Assembly (NCBI GenBank): GCA_905221605.1
Contig: CAJNDS010002185.1
Span: 62,001 to 126,000 of the forward strand
Direction: 5' to 3'
DNA length: 64,000 bases
DNA from: Symbiodinium natans
Lineage: Eukaryota; Sar; Dinophyceae; Suessiales; Symbiodiniaceae
Positions 52,966 to 64,000 of the stretch are shown here, one piece after another. Position numbers and translations under genes: made by a program. Position 1 is the first letter of the stretch; the number at the start of each line of letters is the position of its first letter. The notes beneath the pieces are model-generated. The model saw nothing but the letters and a program-made list of their open reading frames with translations. It did no database searches and was not told the DNA's origin.

Positions 52966-55900
52966 ACGGGAATTGGAGAAGAGAGGCTTTGGGATGGAAT
53001 TTAAGGGCTGAGGGTTGAGGCTTGCAGGGTTCAAGTTTTTATGGGTTTTGGGTTTAGGGTTTAGGGTTTAGGGTTCAGGGTTCAGGGTTCAGGGCTCAGG
53101 GTTGGGTGCCCCTCAACGCCACTTGCTGCCCCATGGCATGCCCAGCAGGGCATCCACGTCCCCGTCTGGCGCTGCCCCGCGGCCCACCACACGAGTCAAG
53201 TCCTGCTGAGGAACTCTACCAGGGCTCCGGGTGGCCCCTAATCAACCCTAAACCCTAAACCCTAAAACCCTAAAACCCTAAAACCTAAGCCCTAAATACC
53301 CTAAACCCCAAACAATATACCTAAACAATGAACCCCACACCCTCGCCCATGAATCCAGAAGAGGTGGGTTGGGGCTTCGAACTTGAAAGACAAAAACGCT
53401 CAGCTTAGGATCAGGATTGCGGACTTTAGGGGATATGGACCCCGCGTGGTAGCTTCGGATTATGCAGACCCTTGTAAGATTCTTCGGCGCCCTTTGGGTT
53501 TTGGGTTTGGGGTTTTAGGGTTTACGGCTTCCATCGTGAAGGGGCTCAGGGCTAAGGGGTCCTCGCCGAACTTCCAGTGGGGCAGGCAAGGGTAGCGGCC
53601 GCCCCCGCACCTCGCGAGGTCTTGCGGCAGGGGAGAGCAAGAGTCTTCCTGCAATAAGGGGCTGCAGCGACATGTCAGTATGATCATGGCTCACTACTTT
53701 GAAGAGACAAACCTGAGTTGAGTCGGTTTAAACCCAGAGTCTTTAGAGGAATCTGGAGGGCGAGGGCCTAAGCTCAGCCCTAAACCCTGTAAACCCTACA
53801 AACCCGGCAATCCCTGTAAACCCTGTAAACCCTATATGCCCTAAATACTAAGGCTGCCGGGTTTGCTCGGCTTTGGGACGCCACGCCCTACGCCCTACGC
53901 CCTAAATTGTAAAAACCTCGATAGGGCTTAGGGTCTAAACCCTAAACCCTAAACCCTAAACCCTAAACCCTAAACCCTAAACCCTAAACCCTAAACCCTA
54001 CACCCTACACCCTACACCCTAAACCTATACCCGTTGAGCCATGGATGCTGGAACCCCTCGTCGTCTTGGCAGCTGCCCCCCGCGGCGCTGAGCTCGCACA
54101 TGCGGCGCCAGCCCAGGAAAAGCCTGCGGCCCGAAGCCTATGGGTCTAGGGTTTAGGGTTTGGGGTTTAGGGTTTAGGGTTTAGGGTTTAGGGTTTAGGG
54201 TTTGGGGTTTAGGGTTTGGGGTCTAGGGTTTAGGGTTTGGGGTTAGAGGGTTGAGGGTTGAGGGCTATAGACCCTAAGCCTGAGTCCCATCATCGTGGCC
54301 TTGATGATTAGAATCAATTTAAAACCCAAACCCTCCATGTGAAGTACTTAGGGGTTGCGGATGATCGTGCTTGTGTTTATCTGGCCAGATCTCTGAACGA
54401 TAGCTCTTCTTGGGCTACCCTAAACATACTGCTTGGCGCCAACACTAACCCTAACCCCAAACCCTAAACCCTAAACCCTGTTCACCCTAAACCTACACCC
54501 CATGGGCCCAGCAGCTCGTGGGTGAGCTCCGAGACGCGGCCGAAGTCTGAGTCAGAGCCTCAGATAGCAGACAAGTTGTCCCCCAGCACGGGGTTTAGGG
54601 TTTAGGGTTTAGGGTTTAGGGTTTAGGGTTTAGGGTTCGCAAAATCTGTGAAACCCATCCTGAGGGGGCTGGGGTGGGGGTTGGGGGGGAGAAAGGACAA
54701 AGTGAATCCCTAAACCCTAAACCCTAAACCCTAAAACCTAAACCCTAAACCCGAATCACCAAAAAACTCATAGGGCTGAGTGTGTAACCCCCCAAGCCAC
54801 TGAGCCCAGCTTGTGCAATGCAGGGAGCCCATGGACGCCAGCAGGCCTCCGGCAAGAAGGAGTCCGTATCCCTGGCTCTCCGAGACCTTTGCTTCAGCTC
54901 ATGTGCTCTCCGAAGATGGGTGGGGCTTAGGGTTTAGGGGTTTAGGGTTTAGGGTTTGGGGTTTAGGGTTTTAGGTACGTTGCCATCAAGGGTCGACGCC
55001 CCCAGCAGCTCCGCCAGATGACTGCACCGCTCGAGCCTGGCGGTTGTCATGGGTCCCCAAACCCTAACCCCAAAAACCCGTGAGAACACCCCTAACAAAC
55101 CGAAACCCTACCCCCAACACCCCGATGCCCTAAAACTCAGCTTAAGGAAACGCTGAGGGAACTCTGCGTCAGAGGACCCCATGTCAGCATTGGTGGAAGC
55201 CTTAACGGCCCCCCTCGTGGGATGGGGGGGGGGCCTTTAGGCCTCAAAGGCATCGAGTTTAGGGGGTTCAGAAAGCCGAGAAGCCCTAAGGAACGGAATT
55301 GGAATCGCAGTGCTACTGAGCATATCCCTGAAAGACTTATAAACGCTGTAAACCCTATCAAACTCCATAAAACCTCCAAAGCCCTGTAAACCCTGTAGAC
55401 CCGAAGAACCCTATAAACCCTACTATAAGCCCTATGAAAACACTAAAGACCTGTAAACCCTATAAGCAGCCCGGCAAACCCCATCCCATGAAAACGCGAT
55501 GGACCCTCTAAACCCCACAACAAACCTCAGACCGGGTGAACCCTCTAAACCCCACAAAAAACAAACCTAAACCCTAAAACCCTCCCTAAACCCTAAACCC
55601 TAAACCCTAAACCCTAAACCCTAAACCCTAAACCCTGAACCCTGAACCCTGAACCCTGAACCCTGAACCCTGAAAACCCTGAACCCTGAAAACCCTGAAA
55701 ACCCTAAACCCTGAACCCTTAAGATAAAGCCAACTTCCAGCTCGCGCCTTGGAGCCCGGCACGGGCTGATTCGTCAGCGCGTCGGCGAATTCAAAGAGCC
55801 GGTCCTGGCAGAAGCTTCGAGGCTGGAGCTTGGCCTTGCATCGTTTGGGGTTTAGGGCTAGGGTTTAGGGTTTAGGGTTTGGGGTTTGGGGTTTGGGGTT

Positions 55901-56429
55901 TGGGGTTTGGGGTTTGGGGTTTGGGGTTTGGGGTTTAGGGTTTCGGGTTTAGGGTTTGGGGTTTGGGGTTTGGGGTTTGGGGTTTAGGTTTAGGGTTTAG
56001 GGTTTGGGGTTTGGGGTTTGGGGTTTGGGGTTTGGGGTTTGGGGTTTGGGGTTTGGGGTTTGGGGTTTGGGGTGGTTTGGGGTTTGGGGGCTACATGGAT
56101 GTTAAGGGATGTAGGGCTTGAGGGTCTAAATTAAGGGGTTTGAGGGGCTTGAGTCTTGAGGGGCTTAGGGGATTCATGGTTTCGGGGTTTCAGGGTTCAA
56201 GCGTGTTGGGACGCAAGGGTTGCGGGCTTTTGAGTCTGCAGGCTCTTTTTGTTTTAGTTGTTTTTTGTGTTTTTGTTATCTCTTTTTTTTTTTTTTGGGG
56301 GGGGGGGGGGAAATAACCTAGACCCTAAATCTCGAAACTATTCCCAGCCCCCTAAACCCTAAACCCGGAACCCTAGACCCTAAGCCTAAACCCGCGAAAC
56401 CCCAAAACCCGAAACCCTAAAACCTACGT
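52966..56429. repeat. Telomere-like tracts including a long TTTGGGG array
   Basis: Tracts: 53045-53105, 53938-54030, 54150-54250, 54592-54640, 54708-54752, 55570-55715 (CCCTAAA to CCCTGAA). At 55873-56076 about 25 TTTGGGG units, broken by a few TTTAGGG units, form the largest variant array. T14 joined directly to G14 lies at 56283-56310. Unique blocks hold no supported gene. Confidence 0.8.
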
Positions 56430-56639
56430 GAGGATGCGTGAAAACCCCCTATCCCAGAAAATATCCCTGAATTACGACATCGTTCTTGTTTACTCGTATC
56501 GTTTTCTCGAGTTTCAGCATTATTCTGAACGCTATCGTTCTTTTTTACTCTGATCGTTTTTCTCGAGCAAAACGCACATCTGATCATCTCGGGGCGCTTC
56601 TCTTTACTTTTCAATACCGGGGGATTTTTATCATCCCTC
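56430..56639. repeat. MITE-like dispersed element, copy 2
   Basis: This is a 210-bp relative of 38245-38427 with the same imperfect terminal inverted repeats (GAGGATGCGTGAAAACCCCC and, reversed, GAGGGATGATAAAAATCCCC). It is longer because a segment of about 33 bp (ATCGTTCTT...TTTCTCGAG) is present twice. Frames on both strands across it are not genes. Confidence 0.65.
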
Positions 56640-58085
56640 ACATGGCGAAGAGCTGGCCGCCGGGTCCTTGCTCGATCCGACCGTGGAAGTGCGGAAGGCG
56701 CCCGAAGGTCCTGGTGGCACATTTAGGGCCTACAGGGCTTTTACGGGGTCTACAGGGTTTTACAGGGTGTTTATAGGGTTTTTACGGGGCTTACAGGGTT
56801 TTGTTTAGAGGGTTTTAGTTTTTACGGCGTTTACAGGGCTGTTTTTTAGGGCTTTAAAGGGCTTATAAGGTGGGCGTAATTACAGGGGTTTATGATCTCA
56901 TCCCAGGTAAGGTGTTCCATGATCTAACTAGGTACAGTTGGCTGTAACTCAAGGCATCGAAGTTCATTGAGAAGGCTTTGGGCTTGGGTCGTCCTGGGCC
57001 AGGCGACGGAACCGGCCGTGGCTGCGGCTGCGGCTGCGGCGCAGGTGACGGCGACGGGGCAGGACGGCCCTTGTCCAGGACCTTGCGTGTAGGCTTCAGG
57101 GTGTATGGTTTAGGGAGCAAGGCCTCTGAACCACAAAAAACTGCTGATCGACTTGCTGAAGGTTGTGGGCTTTTTGGGGGCTGTGCTTTTTTTGGGGGCG
57201 GCTTAGGGCTTATCAGGGGAAGTTCTGCCAAGATTTTCGGGCTCAGGGCCCTTCCGGGCAGCCCAGAACCAGACCCTATTAGTGCCCATCATGCCCCACC
57301 AAATACGAATGTCCCTAACCCCCAACATTCCAAAAAGGCTAAATCCCCAAACCCCGACCCCTCATCGAGACCACATATCGCAGCCTCGCACGTCCAGGGC
57401 GTGCGGAATTCCTGCGAAATTGGAGATTCTGCGGCTCTCTTCCCTAAAAGGTCGACCCTAACTTACCCTAACCCTGTAAACCCAAAACCCAAAAACCCAA
57501 AAACCCAAAAACACTAAAAACACTGAAAACACTGAATTGAAAGGTGTGGGGGGGAGGGGGGGTGTCAACAGGCGCGAGGCTGCAGGAAGGATGGGCTGGT
57601 GTGCAAGGGATGTTTCAGGTTTAGTGCTCTGGGTTCTCTTTGGCCAAAGGCCAACTCGCCAAGCATGTCACCTTGAGCCCTAAACTCTAAGCACACAAAG
57701 AAGGCCTTCGGTCCACGCAAAACCCCAAAGACCAGTCGAGGCCATGCCTACCTCCGCTTTAAGACCCCAGAAGTTGATGGGTCAGAATCGGTTTCAGGTG
57801 TAAAGGCTTTGCTTAGGTTGTAGGTCGCGAAACCAAAGACAGGGTTTCGCCCCCCCCCCCCCCCCCCCCCCCGCGAGGCTCCAGGCACGACGATTTAGGG
57901 AAGCAGAAGGCCGAACCCCTGAACGCAAAACCCTGTAAATTTAAGAACTCCTCGGGGTCGCTTGGGTTCACGCTGCCGGGCGTGCAGCTGCGACGGCAGG
58001 CCGCCCAGAAAGCATCCTGGAAAGCTACCACCAGGATTTAGGTCTGCTTTTTGTGGTCCGTGATGCATTATGGTGCGCACTATAC
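56640..58085. repeat. Unique blocks with sparse telomere-like motifs
   Basis: GGGTTTTTACAGGG-type repeats lie at 56725-56860. A GGCTGCGGCTGCGG microrepeat is near 57019-57045, and a C-run at 57851-57872. A minus frame at 56890-57231 (113 codons) has a Pro-rich stretch but no recognised domain. No gene is supported. Confidence 0.6.
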
Positions 58086-58375
58086 ACGTGCGCTCCTTCT
58101 CGTAGCATGTGTGCCCAGCTTGCTGGCAGCAGCCAGCATCCCGGCAGTCGTCGCCGGGGGCCGCGCAACCCGAAGGACCCGAAGCACGGGAGGTGGTGGG
58201 AGTGGGAGTGGTAGTGGGGGCTGCAGTGGTTTGCGGGGCTCCGGTTGTGGGTGGCCTCGGTGCTGGGGAAGGCCTAGGCCCGGGCCCGGAGCGCGCGGAG
58301 CAGGAAGTCCCTGTGGCCACCGGCCAGCTGCTGAAGCAGTCCGGGAACGTGGCCTGGAGCGTCTGCGACGAAGCA
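58086..58375 (-). CDS. Probable exon: Thr/Pro linker plus cysteine-rich domain
   Basis: A minus-strand frame reads from about 58375, just after a possible acceptor (TTTGTAG), to about 58086. It encodes FPDCFSSWPVATGTSC, a Pro/Thr-rich linker (TTTPTPTTSR), and then a Cys pattern C-x6-C-x4-CC-x6-C-x6-C (CAAPGDDCRDAGCC, then HTCYEKERTC). Cysteine modules ending in CYEK next to Thr/Pro linkers are, to my knowledge, common in secreted dinoflagellate proteins, including cellulose-binding types. The motif breaks off after CYEK near a possible donor (CACGTGTATAG). It is therefore an exon or a fragment; no companion exon was found. Confidence 0.4.
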
Positions 58376-60937
58376 CTACAAACTCAAAGGACAGGGGTGA
58401 GGAGAAAGGCAGAGGGGAGAGGGAGAGAGAGAGAGAGAGGGAGAGAGATAGATAAACAGAGCGAGTGAGAAGTGTGGCAGCAAGCGATTCTGGCGGGTCC
58501 TAGTCTGGTAACCCCACCTAAGAACCCGAGCCCTCTGGCCCCCAATGCCTCCCGTCCGCCCTCGAGGCGCAAAGTGAACTCGGCTGATGAGCCGCTGCCC
58601 CCGAGATTTGCCTGCCATGCGGGAGCGAGGGTTACTCAAATCCTGTCCTACCTTGGGACCAAATGGACCCGAAACGTGGGATCATCTGCCCTTTGCTACG
58701 TTATGGCCCACTAGAAGGCATCGTCATGGACCAGAAGCCCTTTCAACCCCCAAAGCCATACATGGTGCCCGGAGAGCTCCCAACTCTATCGGCCTTTAAA
58801 GCCCTACGCCCCAAACCCTCCCTTGAAGGAGGCACCCCTAAAACCTTGCTTTGAAAAAACGAAAAAAGCATCCAAACCCTCCTACAGCTCTCTGAACCCT
58901 GAAGCCCGAAATCCTGGCCTGCCAGCTGGCGCCGGAGACGCGCCTCATCTCATAGGCCTCTCAGGATCTTTGGAGGTTTAGGGTTGAGGGGTTTTGCGTT
59001 TTGGGTCTACAGGGTTTAGGGTCTGGGGTTTAGAGCTCAGGGTCTCATCTTAAACCCGGAACCCCATTTAGGGTTTGGGGGTTAATGGGGTTTGGGGTCG
59101 GGTTTGGGGTTTGGGGTTTAGGGTTTAGGGTTAGAACCCATGTGGGGCTTGGGGGTTGTAGGCTTCAAGGCTCTTGGGGGGGCATAGCTCTTTGCTTTGG
59201 GAGTTGCAACTTTACAAGGCATCGGGGCCACAAGCTCGAAATCACTATCATTGGGGGCCCTATAAGCCCTGAGCGCTAAGCCCCAAATCCTTCCTTTGAG
59301 GGAAGGGTCCCTCTGTCTCATACCTTAAAGGCTTTAGGGCTTCTAAGGCTTAGGCACCGAACTCCCGAGCATTCCCAACAACTATACTCCCCTTAGAAAC
59401 TTAATAAAACAATATTCTTAATATCCTCTTGGGTTTTATATAAACAAAATGTATAATAATTCCCAAGGGGGATAGAGCTAGAGTTCCCAACAGAGAAGTC
59501 GCAAGCTTGGGGGCACGAGAGCCTTTTCGTCGACCGAGATCGAGGCGCCGACCACGGCGTACGGCAAGTTCGAGAAGATAGCTCTCGTATACCTGGCACC
59601 CCGAGGAGTCTTTAGGGGAAAGTACCCAAAACCCTAAACCCTAAACTGCTGGACATTGGGGTTTGGGGCGTAGGGTGTAGGGTATATATAGGGTTCAACG
59701 ATGGGGCTCACGGGCAGAAGGAAGCACATCGCAACTTGCGAAAACCATGCCTTAACCTGCACGGCATGTGTCCCCTGAAAGGGGAACGGGTCGATTCTCA
59801 GAGGTTCGGGGGAGCCAGGGTCGATCGATTGCAAAGGTACCAGTTCTGTGGGGGCAATTTGTGGCGCGCTCCCGAGGCCCGATAGTCCCCAAAGTCCCTA
59901 GCTGGTACGAGCCAAGTCCGTAACCCCAGGCGTGCAGAGTTTAATTAGACCGGAGGAGTTCTGTCCTACATGACCTCACCCCTCACACTTAAACCGGCAT
60001 GGGCTTGCCAGGCGTTGTCGCCATCGAGGATGGTGGCCACAGGCCCCGTGCCAATCACCTTCGGGAAGCAGGGCTTTCGGGTCATTTTGCGTGTGTGAGT
60101 CTGGGTTCACGGGTCTGGGTTCAAGGGGCACGGCGATTTCTTTGTGCGCCCTTCACGCAAAGGCCAGGCTATGATGGCCAATGTCTACAGCAAGCACCCG
60201 AAAGTCAGAGGATAAGACTGCTGGCATTCCGACTGCCCTAAACCCTATAAACCCTGAACCCTAGTGACCTCAACATCCCGATTTTTCTCGCAAGCCCTCC
60301 ACCCTCAACTTTACTGACGCGCGACCGAAACCTTGCAGTTGTCAAGCAATTCTTCGGCCCCGAATCGCACTTAGGGTTTAGGGTTTAGGGTTTAGGGTTG
60401 AGGTCCTCCAGATGGAAAAACCTCCAAAACCCCCAAAGCAACAAAAAAAACCACATCTCCCCTCCAAAAAAACTTGAAAACCCTATCACCTAAACCCAAT
60501 AACCCGAAAGCCTCAGCCCTGCCGGGGGTTTTGTGGGGGTTTGGGGTTTGGGGTTTAGGCTGAGGGTTGAGGGTTCTAAGGTTTTGGGGTTTTGGGCTTT
60601 GGGGTTTTTTGGGTGTCTGCCGATGGATGGCCCGAGGGCTTGCGAACCCTCAGTTCCTTGCTGCCTCGCATTCCACGGGCTCGAGGCTCACCTGCCCCCC
60701 AGGGGCCCCAGAGGGAGAGGTCGGGTTAAGGGTCTGGGGCCTGTAGGGCTTGAAATAAGTAGATATTATGGCTTCCATTCCCAATTCTGAACTGAAGTCT
60801 AAGCAAGATCTAGATTAGGGGGGCCTTGGGCCCTCTAGGGGGGGGGCATCCAAGACGTAGGGTTTTGGGCCGCGAAACCCTGTGCCCTAAGTTTCGAGAT
60901 ATGAGGCTTTGGGTCTAGGGTGCAGTCTAAGGTTGAC
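58376..60937. repeat. Unique blocks with few telomere-like tracts
   Basis: A (GA)n microsatellite lies at 58413-58450. Short TTTAGGG tracts are at 58976-59050, 59075-59135 and 60371-60400, and a TTTGGGG piece at 60538-60560. Blocks 58470-58860 and 59380-60240 are unique with short frames lacking recognised domains. No gene is supported. Confidence 0.65.
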
Positions 60938-61064
60938 CATGGGCCCTAGTATGGTCCCTTACCCTTGCCTGAAGGGAGTTAAAGGGATCCAGAGTAGGGG
61001 GCCCTTATTATGCATAGTGTGTCTAAGGGTTATATAACAGGGACCCAAATCAAGGGCCCATACT
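60938..61064. repeat. Short dispersed inverted-repeat element
   Basis: The start TGGGCCCTAGTATGGTCCCT also occurs (one or two changes) at 28632. The end AAGGGCCCATACTT is inverted relative to AAGTATGGGCCCTT at 28676. GGGCCC and GGGTCCC/GGGACCC motifs are spread through it. Confidence 0.5.
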
Positions 61065-62108
61065 TCGGATCCGCTCTGTCGGGTTTTGGGGTTTAGGGGT
61101 TTACGTTTAGGGTTGCGGGGTTATCGGGTTTCGTGTTCAGGATCCTCTGAAACACAATAAGCGGAAATAAGAATGTCCCGAAGGCTTACCTAGAATCTGA
61201 GGGATTTAGGGTTTGGGGTTGGTGGCTCAAGGGGTTTATAGGGCTTAGGGCTTAGGGCTTAGGGTTTAGGGTTTAGGGTGTTAAGGTTTAGAGAGTTCAG
61301 TCCGGGTGGGCTTGGGACGCGTGCTTGGGCTGCGAAGGAAGCAGGCCATCTGCAACTGCTATAGCCCTCGATGGCCGCGAATACAGATACAATGAGATTC
61401 TTAGGGTTTAGGGTTTAGGGTTTGGGGTAGACCCTGATAAGGTTGCATCGAAAGGTACCTAGGGGTTACTAAGCATGGGTCTGGGGTCTGGGGGTTTCAA
61501 GGTTTAGGGGCTTATAGGGTTTATATAGGGTTTAGAAGGCTTGATTTGTATGGCTTGCCGGGGACAGGACTTGCAGGGTCGTAAGGCCTTAGATTTCATC
61601 GTCCCGGCTGTGTCGCGACAAGAGTCCTGGCGAAACTCGAACCGTAACCCCTGAACCCTAAACCCCAAACCTTCAACCTAACACCCTCAACCCTATTAAA
61701 TACCCTCAAAATACCCTCAACCCCTTTGTCATACTCTCCACCCTAATGCCCGCAACCCTCAATCCTGACACACCCTCACCCCTAAACTCTAACCCTGAAC
61801 CCTAAACCCTCCCTTCCCCCCCTTTGGGAGAACCTCAAAAGCGCCGCGGTCCGCACCGGCCACGGCGCGGAAGGCGTCCAAGTGACACTCCAGGCTGTTG
61901 GAGCCTCGGGTTTGTGGATGAGGGTTCAGGGTTCAGGGTTCAGGGTTTAGGGATTCGGGCGTGGGGGCTTAGAGTTTAGAGTTTAGGGTTTTTTGGAGGC
62001 TCAGGGTTAGGGTTTAGGGTGTAGGGGCTTAGGGCTTAGGGGTTGGGGGTTCAGGCTTCAAAGAGGGTTTAAGGGTTAAGTGTTTAGAGATTTTGAAGGG
62101 TTGAAGGG
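61065..62108. repeat. Telomere-like tracts and unique blocks
   Basis: TTTAGGG-type pieces lie at 61200-61282, 61402-61425 and 61925-62050 (with TTCAGGG and TTAGGG variants), and degenerate CCCTCAA at 61640-61810. The edge TTTGGGGTAGACCCTGATAA at 61421 recurs at 62641. No gene is supported. Confidence 0.7.
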
Positions 62109-62203
62109 CTTACCTGGGACTATTTACCTACAGTTTAGTAGTAATTACCCTGAATTAGTACGTATGACCCATCAACCTGTAGGTAAAGAGGGTCTCAGGT
62201 AAG
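62109..62203. repeat. 95-bp palindromic element
   Basis: Left end CTTACCTGGGAC...TTTACCTACAG and reverse-complemented right end CTTACCTGAGACC...TTTACCTACAG pair over about 25 bp with a small gap. The interior is AT-rich. It is a MITE-like foldback. Confidence 0.55.
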
Positions 62204-64000
62204 GACTGAGAGTGGGGTCCAGGCCGATTGGGGAGTTAGGGGAATAGGTCTTCTACAATCATAAAGCAGTACTGAGAACCTCTAAGTTGTTGGGGCAAGG
62301 CTTCAGGTTTGGGACTTTCTGGGTTTGGTGAATTGGGGGGGGGGGGGGGGGGGGTTGTTATAGCAAAACTCACGCACATGCAACAAAAAAAACTAAACCC
62401 TACACCCTGAACCCTGAACCCTAAAAGCCAGAAAAACAAAACACTAAACCCTAAACCCTGAACCCTAAAAGCTAGAAAAAACACTAAACCCTAAACCCTA
62501 ACCCTAAAAGCCAGAAAACAAAACAAAAAAAAAACAAGAAGCCTCCGTGGGAGCCGATGACCTGCACGACCAGGTTCCCCTGTCCCTCGCGATGTGCCTC
62601 ATGGATGCGGGCAGCCCCCCTCCTAAACTAGGGTTTAGGGTTTGGGGTAGACACTGATAAGGTTTCTTCTTTGATCTGCCAGGGCTTTGGGGTTGAAAGG
62701 TCTCGAATCCGGGGGGCTGGGCTGTGCTCTCAAGCCGCGAGCCGGGGGCGTGGCGTGACATCTTCTCAGGTGCTTTACTGTAGGGTTTAGGGTTTAGGGT
62801 TTAAGGTTTAGGGTTTAGGGTTTAGGGTTTGGGAAATTTGGGTACCCTTCTTGGGGCTCCTTTTACAGGGTTTTCGCACCCCGGGGTATAAAAGGGGGAT
62901 CCCCATTGCCCTTTGCCACGTTTTGGGTTCATGGCTTATGGTCCCCCACACAACTTACCTAAGGAGAAAAACAAGCTTGATGTGAGCTGCTGAGCTGCAA
63001 CGAACAGCTGCTTAAGCCCTGAACCCTGTAAACCCTAAACCCTAAACCCTATAAACCCTAAACCCTATAAACCCTAAACCCTAAACCCTATAAACCCTAA
63101 ACCCCAAACCCTAAACCCTAACCCTAAATCGGAGGCGCCTTCCAGCAGGAGCCGCAAGCAGATCCGCTTGCGTAGATCTCCTGTCAGAACAACACCGTCT
63201 CCATCAAAGCTGTTTCAGGGGCTTGCGGGTGTTTCATTGGGGTTGAGGTTATGCCCTACGGCTTAAACAAAGCCCTGAACACAGAATCGGCGGGAGCTAT
63301 CTCCAGATGGCTTGAGTTCGGGTTGCGCAGAAGCATGGAACCGATACCCCAGACACAAATCCCCCTCGGGTTCTACGTAAACAAAACAAAATTCCGAGTG
63401 GACGATAGCTTCCCAGCTGTTTCCAACATCCGTCCGACTTGGCAAGGCAAACCGCACGCGTCTGCAGGTATTTGCTGGTCGCCGCAGGTGACCTTGGCTC
63501 CCGAAGTTTCGGATGCAAATCCCAACTAAAGCCTAAAACCCCAAACCCTAGCCGTTGGTGATTGAGAAGATCATATTGCTATGTTTTTGGTTTTTTTGTT
63601 TTTTAGTGGGGGGGGTGCAGCCTGGTCAGGGTATCGAGGCTCCGCCTCCAGACCCTGGGCTGAGTCATGCCAAAACCTTGTAGATTTTTTTTACAAGGGG
63701 CTCAGGCTTGAAGGTTTCGATTGCAAAGGGTTTCAGTTGCACTAGGACTGATCTCGTTTGGTATCTATTTCGGCTTCTGAGCTAGTTCCCTCCCTACCCC
63801 AAAGCACCCTAGCAATCGCTTCGCCTCTATGCCCCCGAAAGCCTAAACCCTTAACCCCGAGTGCCCGAAACCCTACACCCTAAATCCTACAGACCCTGTA
63901 TACATCCTAAACCCTAAACCCTAAACCCTGAACCCTGAACCCTAAACCCTAAACCCTAAACCTTCGGAGCTGCTCGAGGCCCCCTGGCATCGCCCTGGCG
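62204..64000. repeat. Telomere-like tracts and unique blocks to the window end
   Basis: A G-run is at 62336-62354. Three copies of a CTAAAAGCCAGAAAA block interleave with CCCTAAA at 62393-62520. TTTAGGG is at 62782-62832, CCCTAAA/CCCTATAAA at 63018-63130, and CCCTAAA at 63906-63962. The block 63180-63530 keeps a 92-codon plus frame (63251-63529) with no recognised domain. No gene is supported. Confidence 0.7.

Noticed and set aside
56978-57517. 179-codon plus frame
   Set aside because: The N-terminal part is a GGCTGC microrepeat and the C-terminal part is Pro/Asn/Lys from degenerate CCC/AAA sequence; a minus frame overlaps it and no domain is visible.

Overview
The window looks like nuclear DNA of a dinoflagellate, or a close alveolate. 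The whole 64 kb is threaded with plant/alveolate-type telomere-like heptamers (CCCTAAA on one strand, TTTAGGG on the other) in both orientations. The only long reading frames belong to a retrotransposon whose domain style (tyrosine recombinase with H-S-L-K, methyltransferase with APPCGTSSRAR) I associate with dinoflagellate genomes. There is no bacterial gene density, no recognisable rRNA or tRNA, and no intact cellular gene. The assignment is inference, at about 0.7.

The centrepiece is one apparently intact element on the minus strand, 5707-16929 (11.2 kb). In transcript order it holds: terminal repeat A1; a 1.3-kb leader with an array of covarying stem-loops; an RS-domain protein (478 aa); a tyrosine recombinase (about 734 aa); a Gag-like zinc-finger protein (about 448 aa); a 1077-aa polyprotein of cytosine-C5-type methyltransferase, reverse transcriptase and RNase H; then B1-A2 fused together; a 432-bp spacer; and B2. 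The A1...B1A2...B2 arrangement is the split-direct-repeat hallmark of Ngaro/PAT-type tyrosine-recombinase retrotransposons. The element-host junctions and the B1/A2 join all share the trinucleotide AGG/CCT, which also occurs in the TTTAGGG repeats on both sides. I infer integration by recombination into telomere-like DNA.

Left of the element are telomere-like tracts (1-3440), a large-unit repeat (about 3455-4745) and a 31-bp satellite in two higher-order copies (4774-5348). Right of it, at 18267-20345, a satellite with a unit of about 372 bp is bracketed by two roughly 158-bp direct repeats.

The remaining 43 kb is a mosaic: blocks of mostly 100-400 bp of unique sequence separated by 20-350 bp telomere-like tracts in either orientation. 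It is peppered with short palindromic elements resembling MITEs (2156, 17274, 31410, 37782, 38245/56430, 39921, 49379, 62109), with G/C homopolymers up to 60 nt, and with microsatellites. A few blocks look like stray exons: a cysteine-rich domain with a Thr/Pro linker near 58.1-58.4 kb, and a C2H2-like finger near 35.2-35.6 kb. No gene in these blocks could be assigned with confidence.
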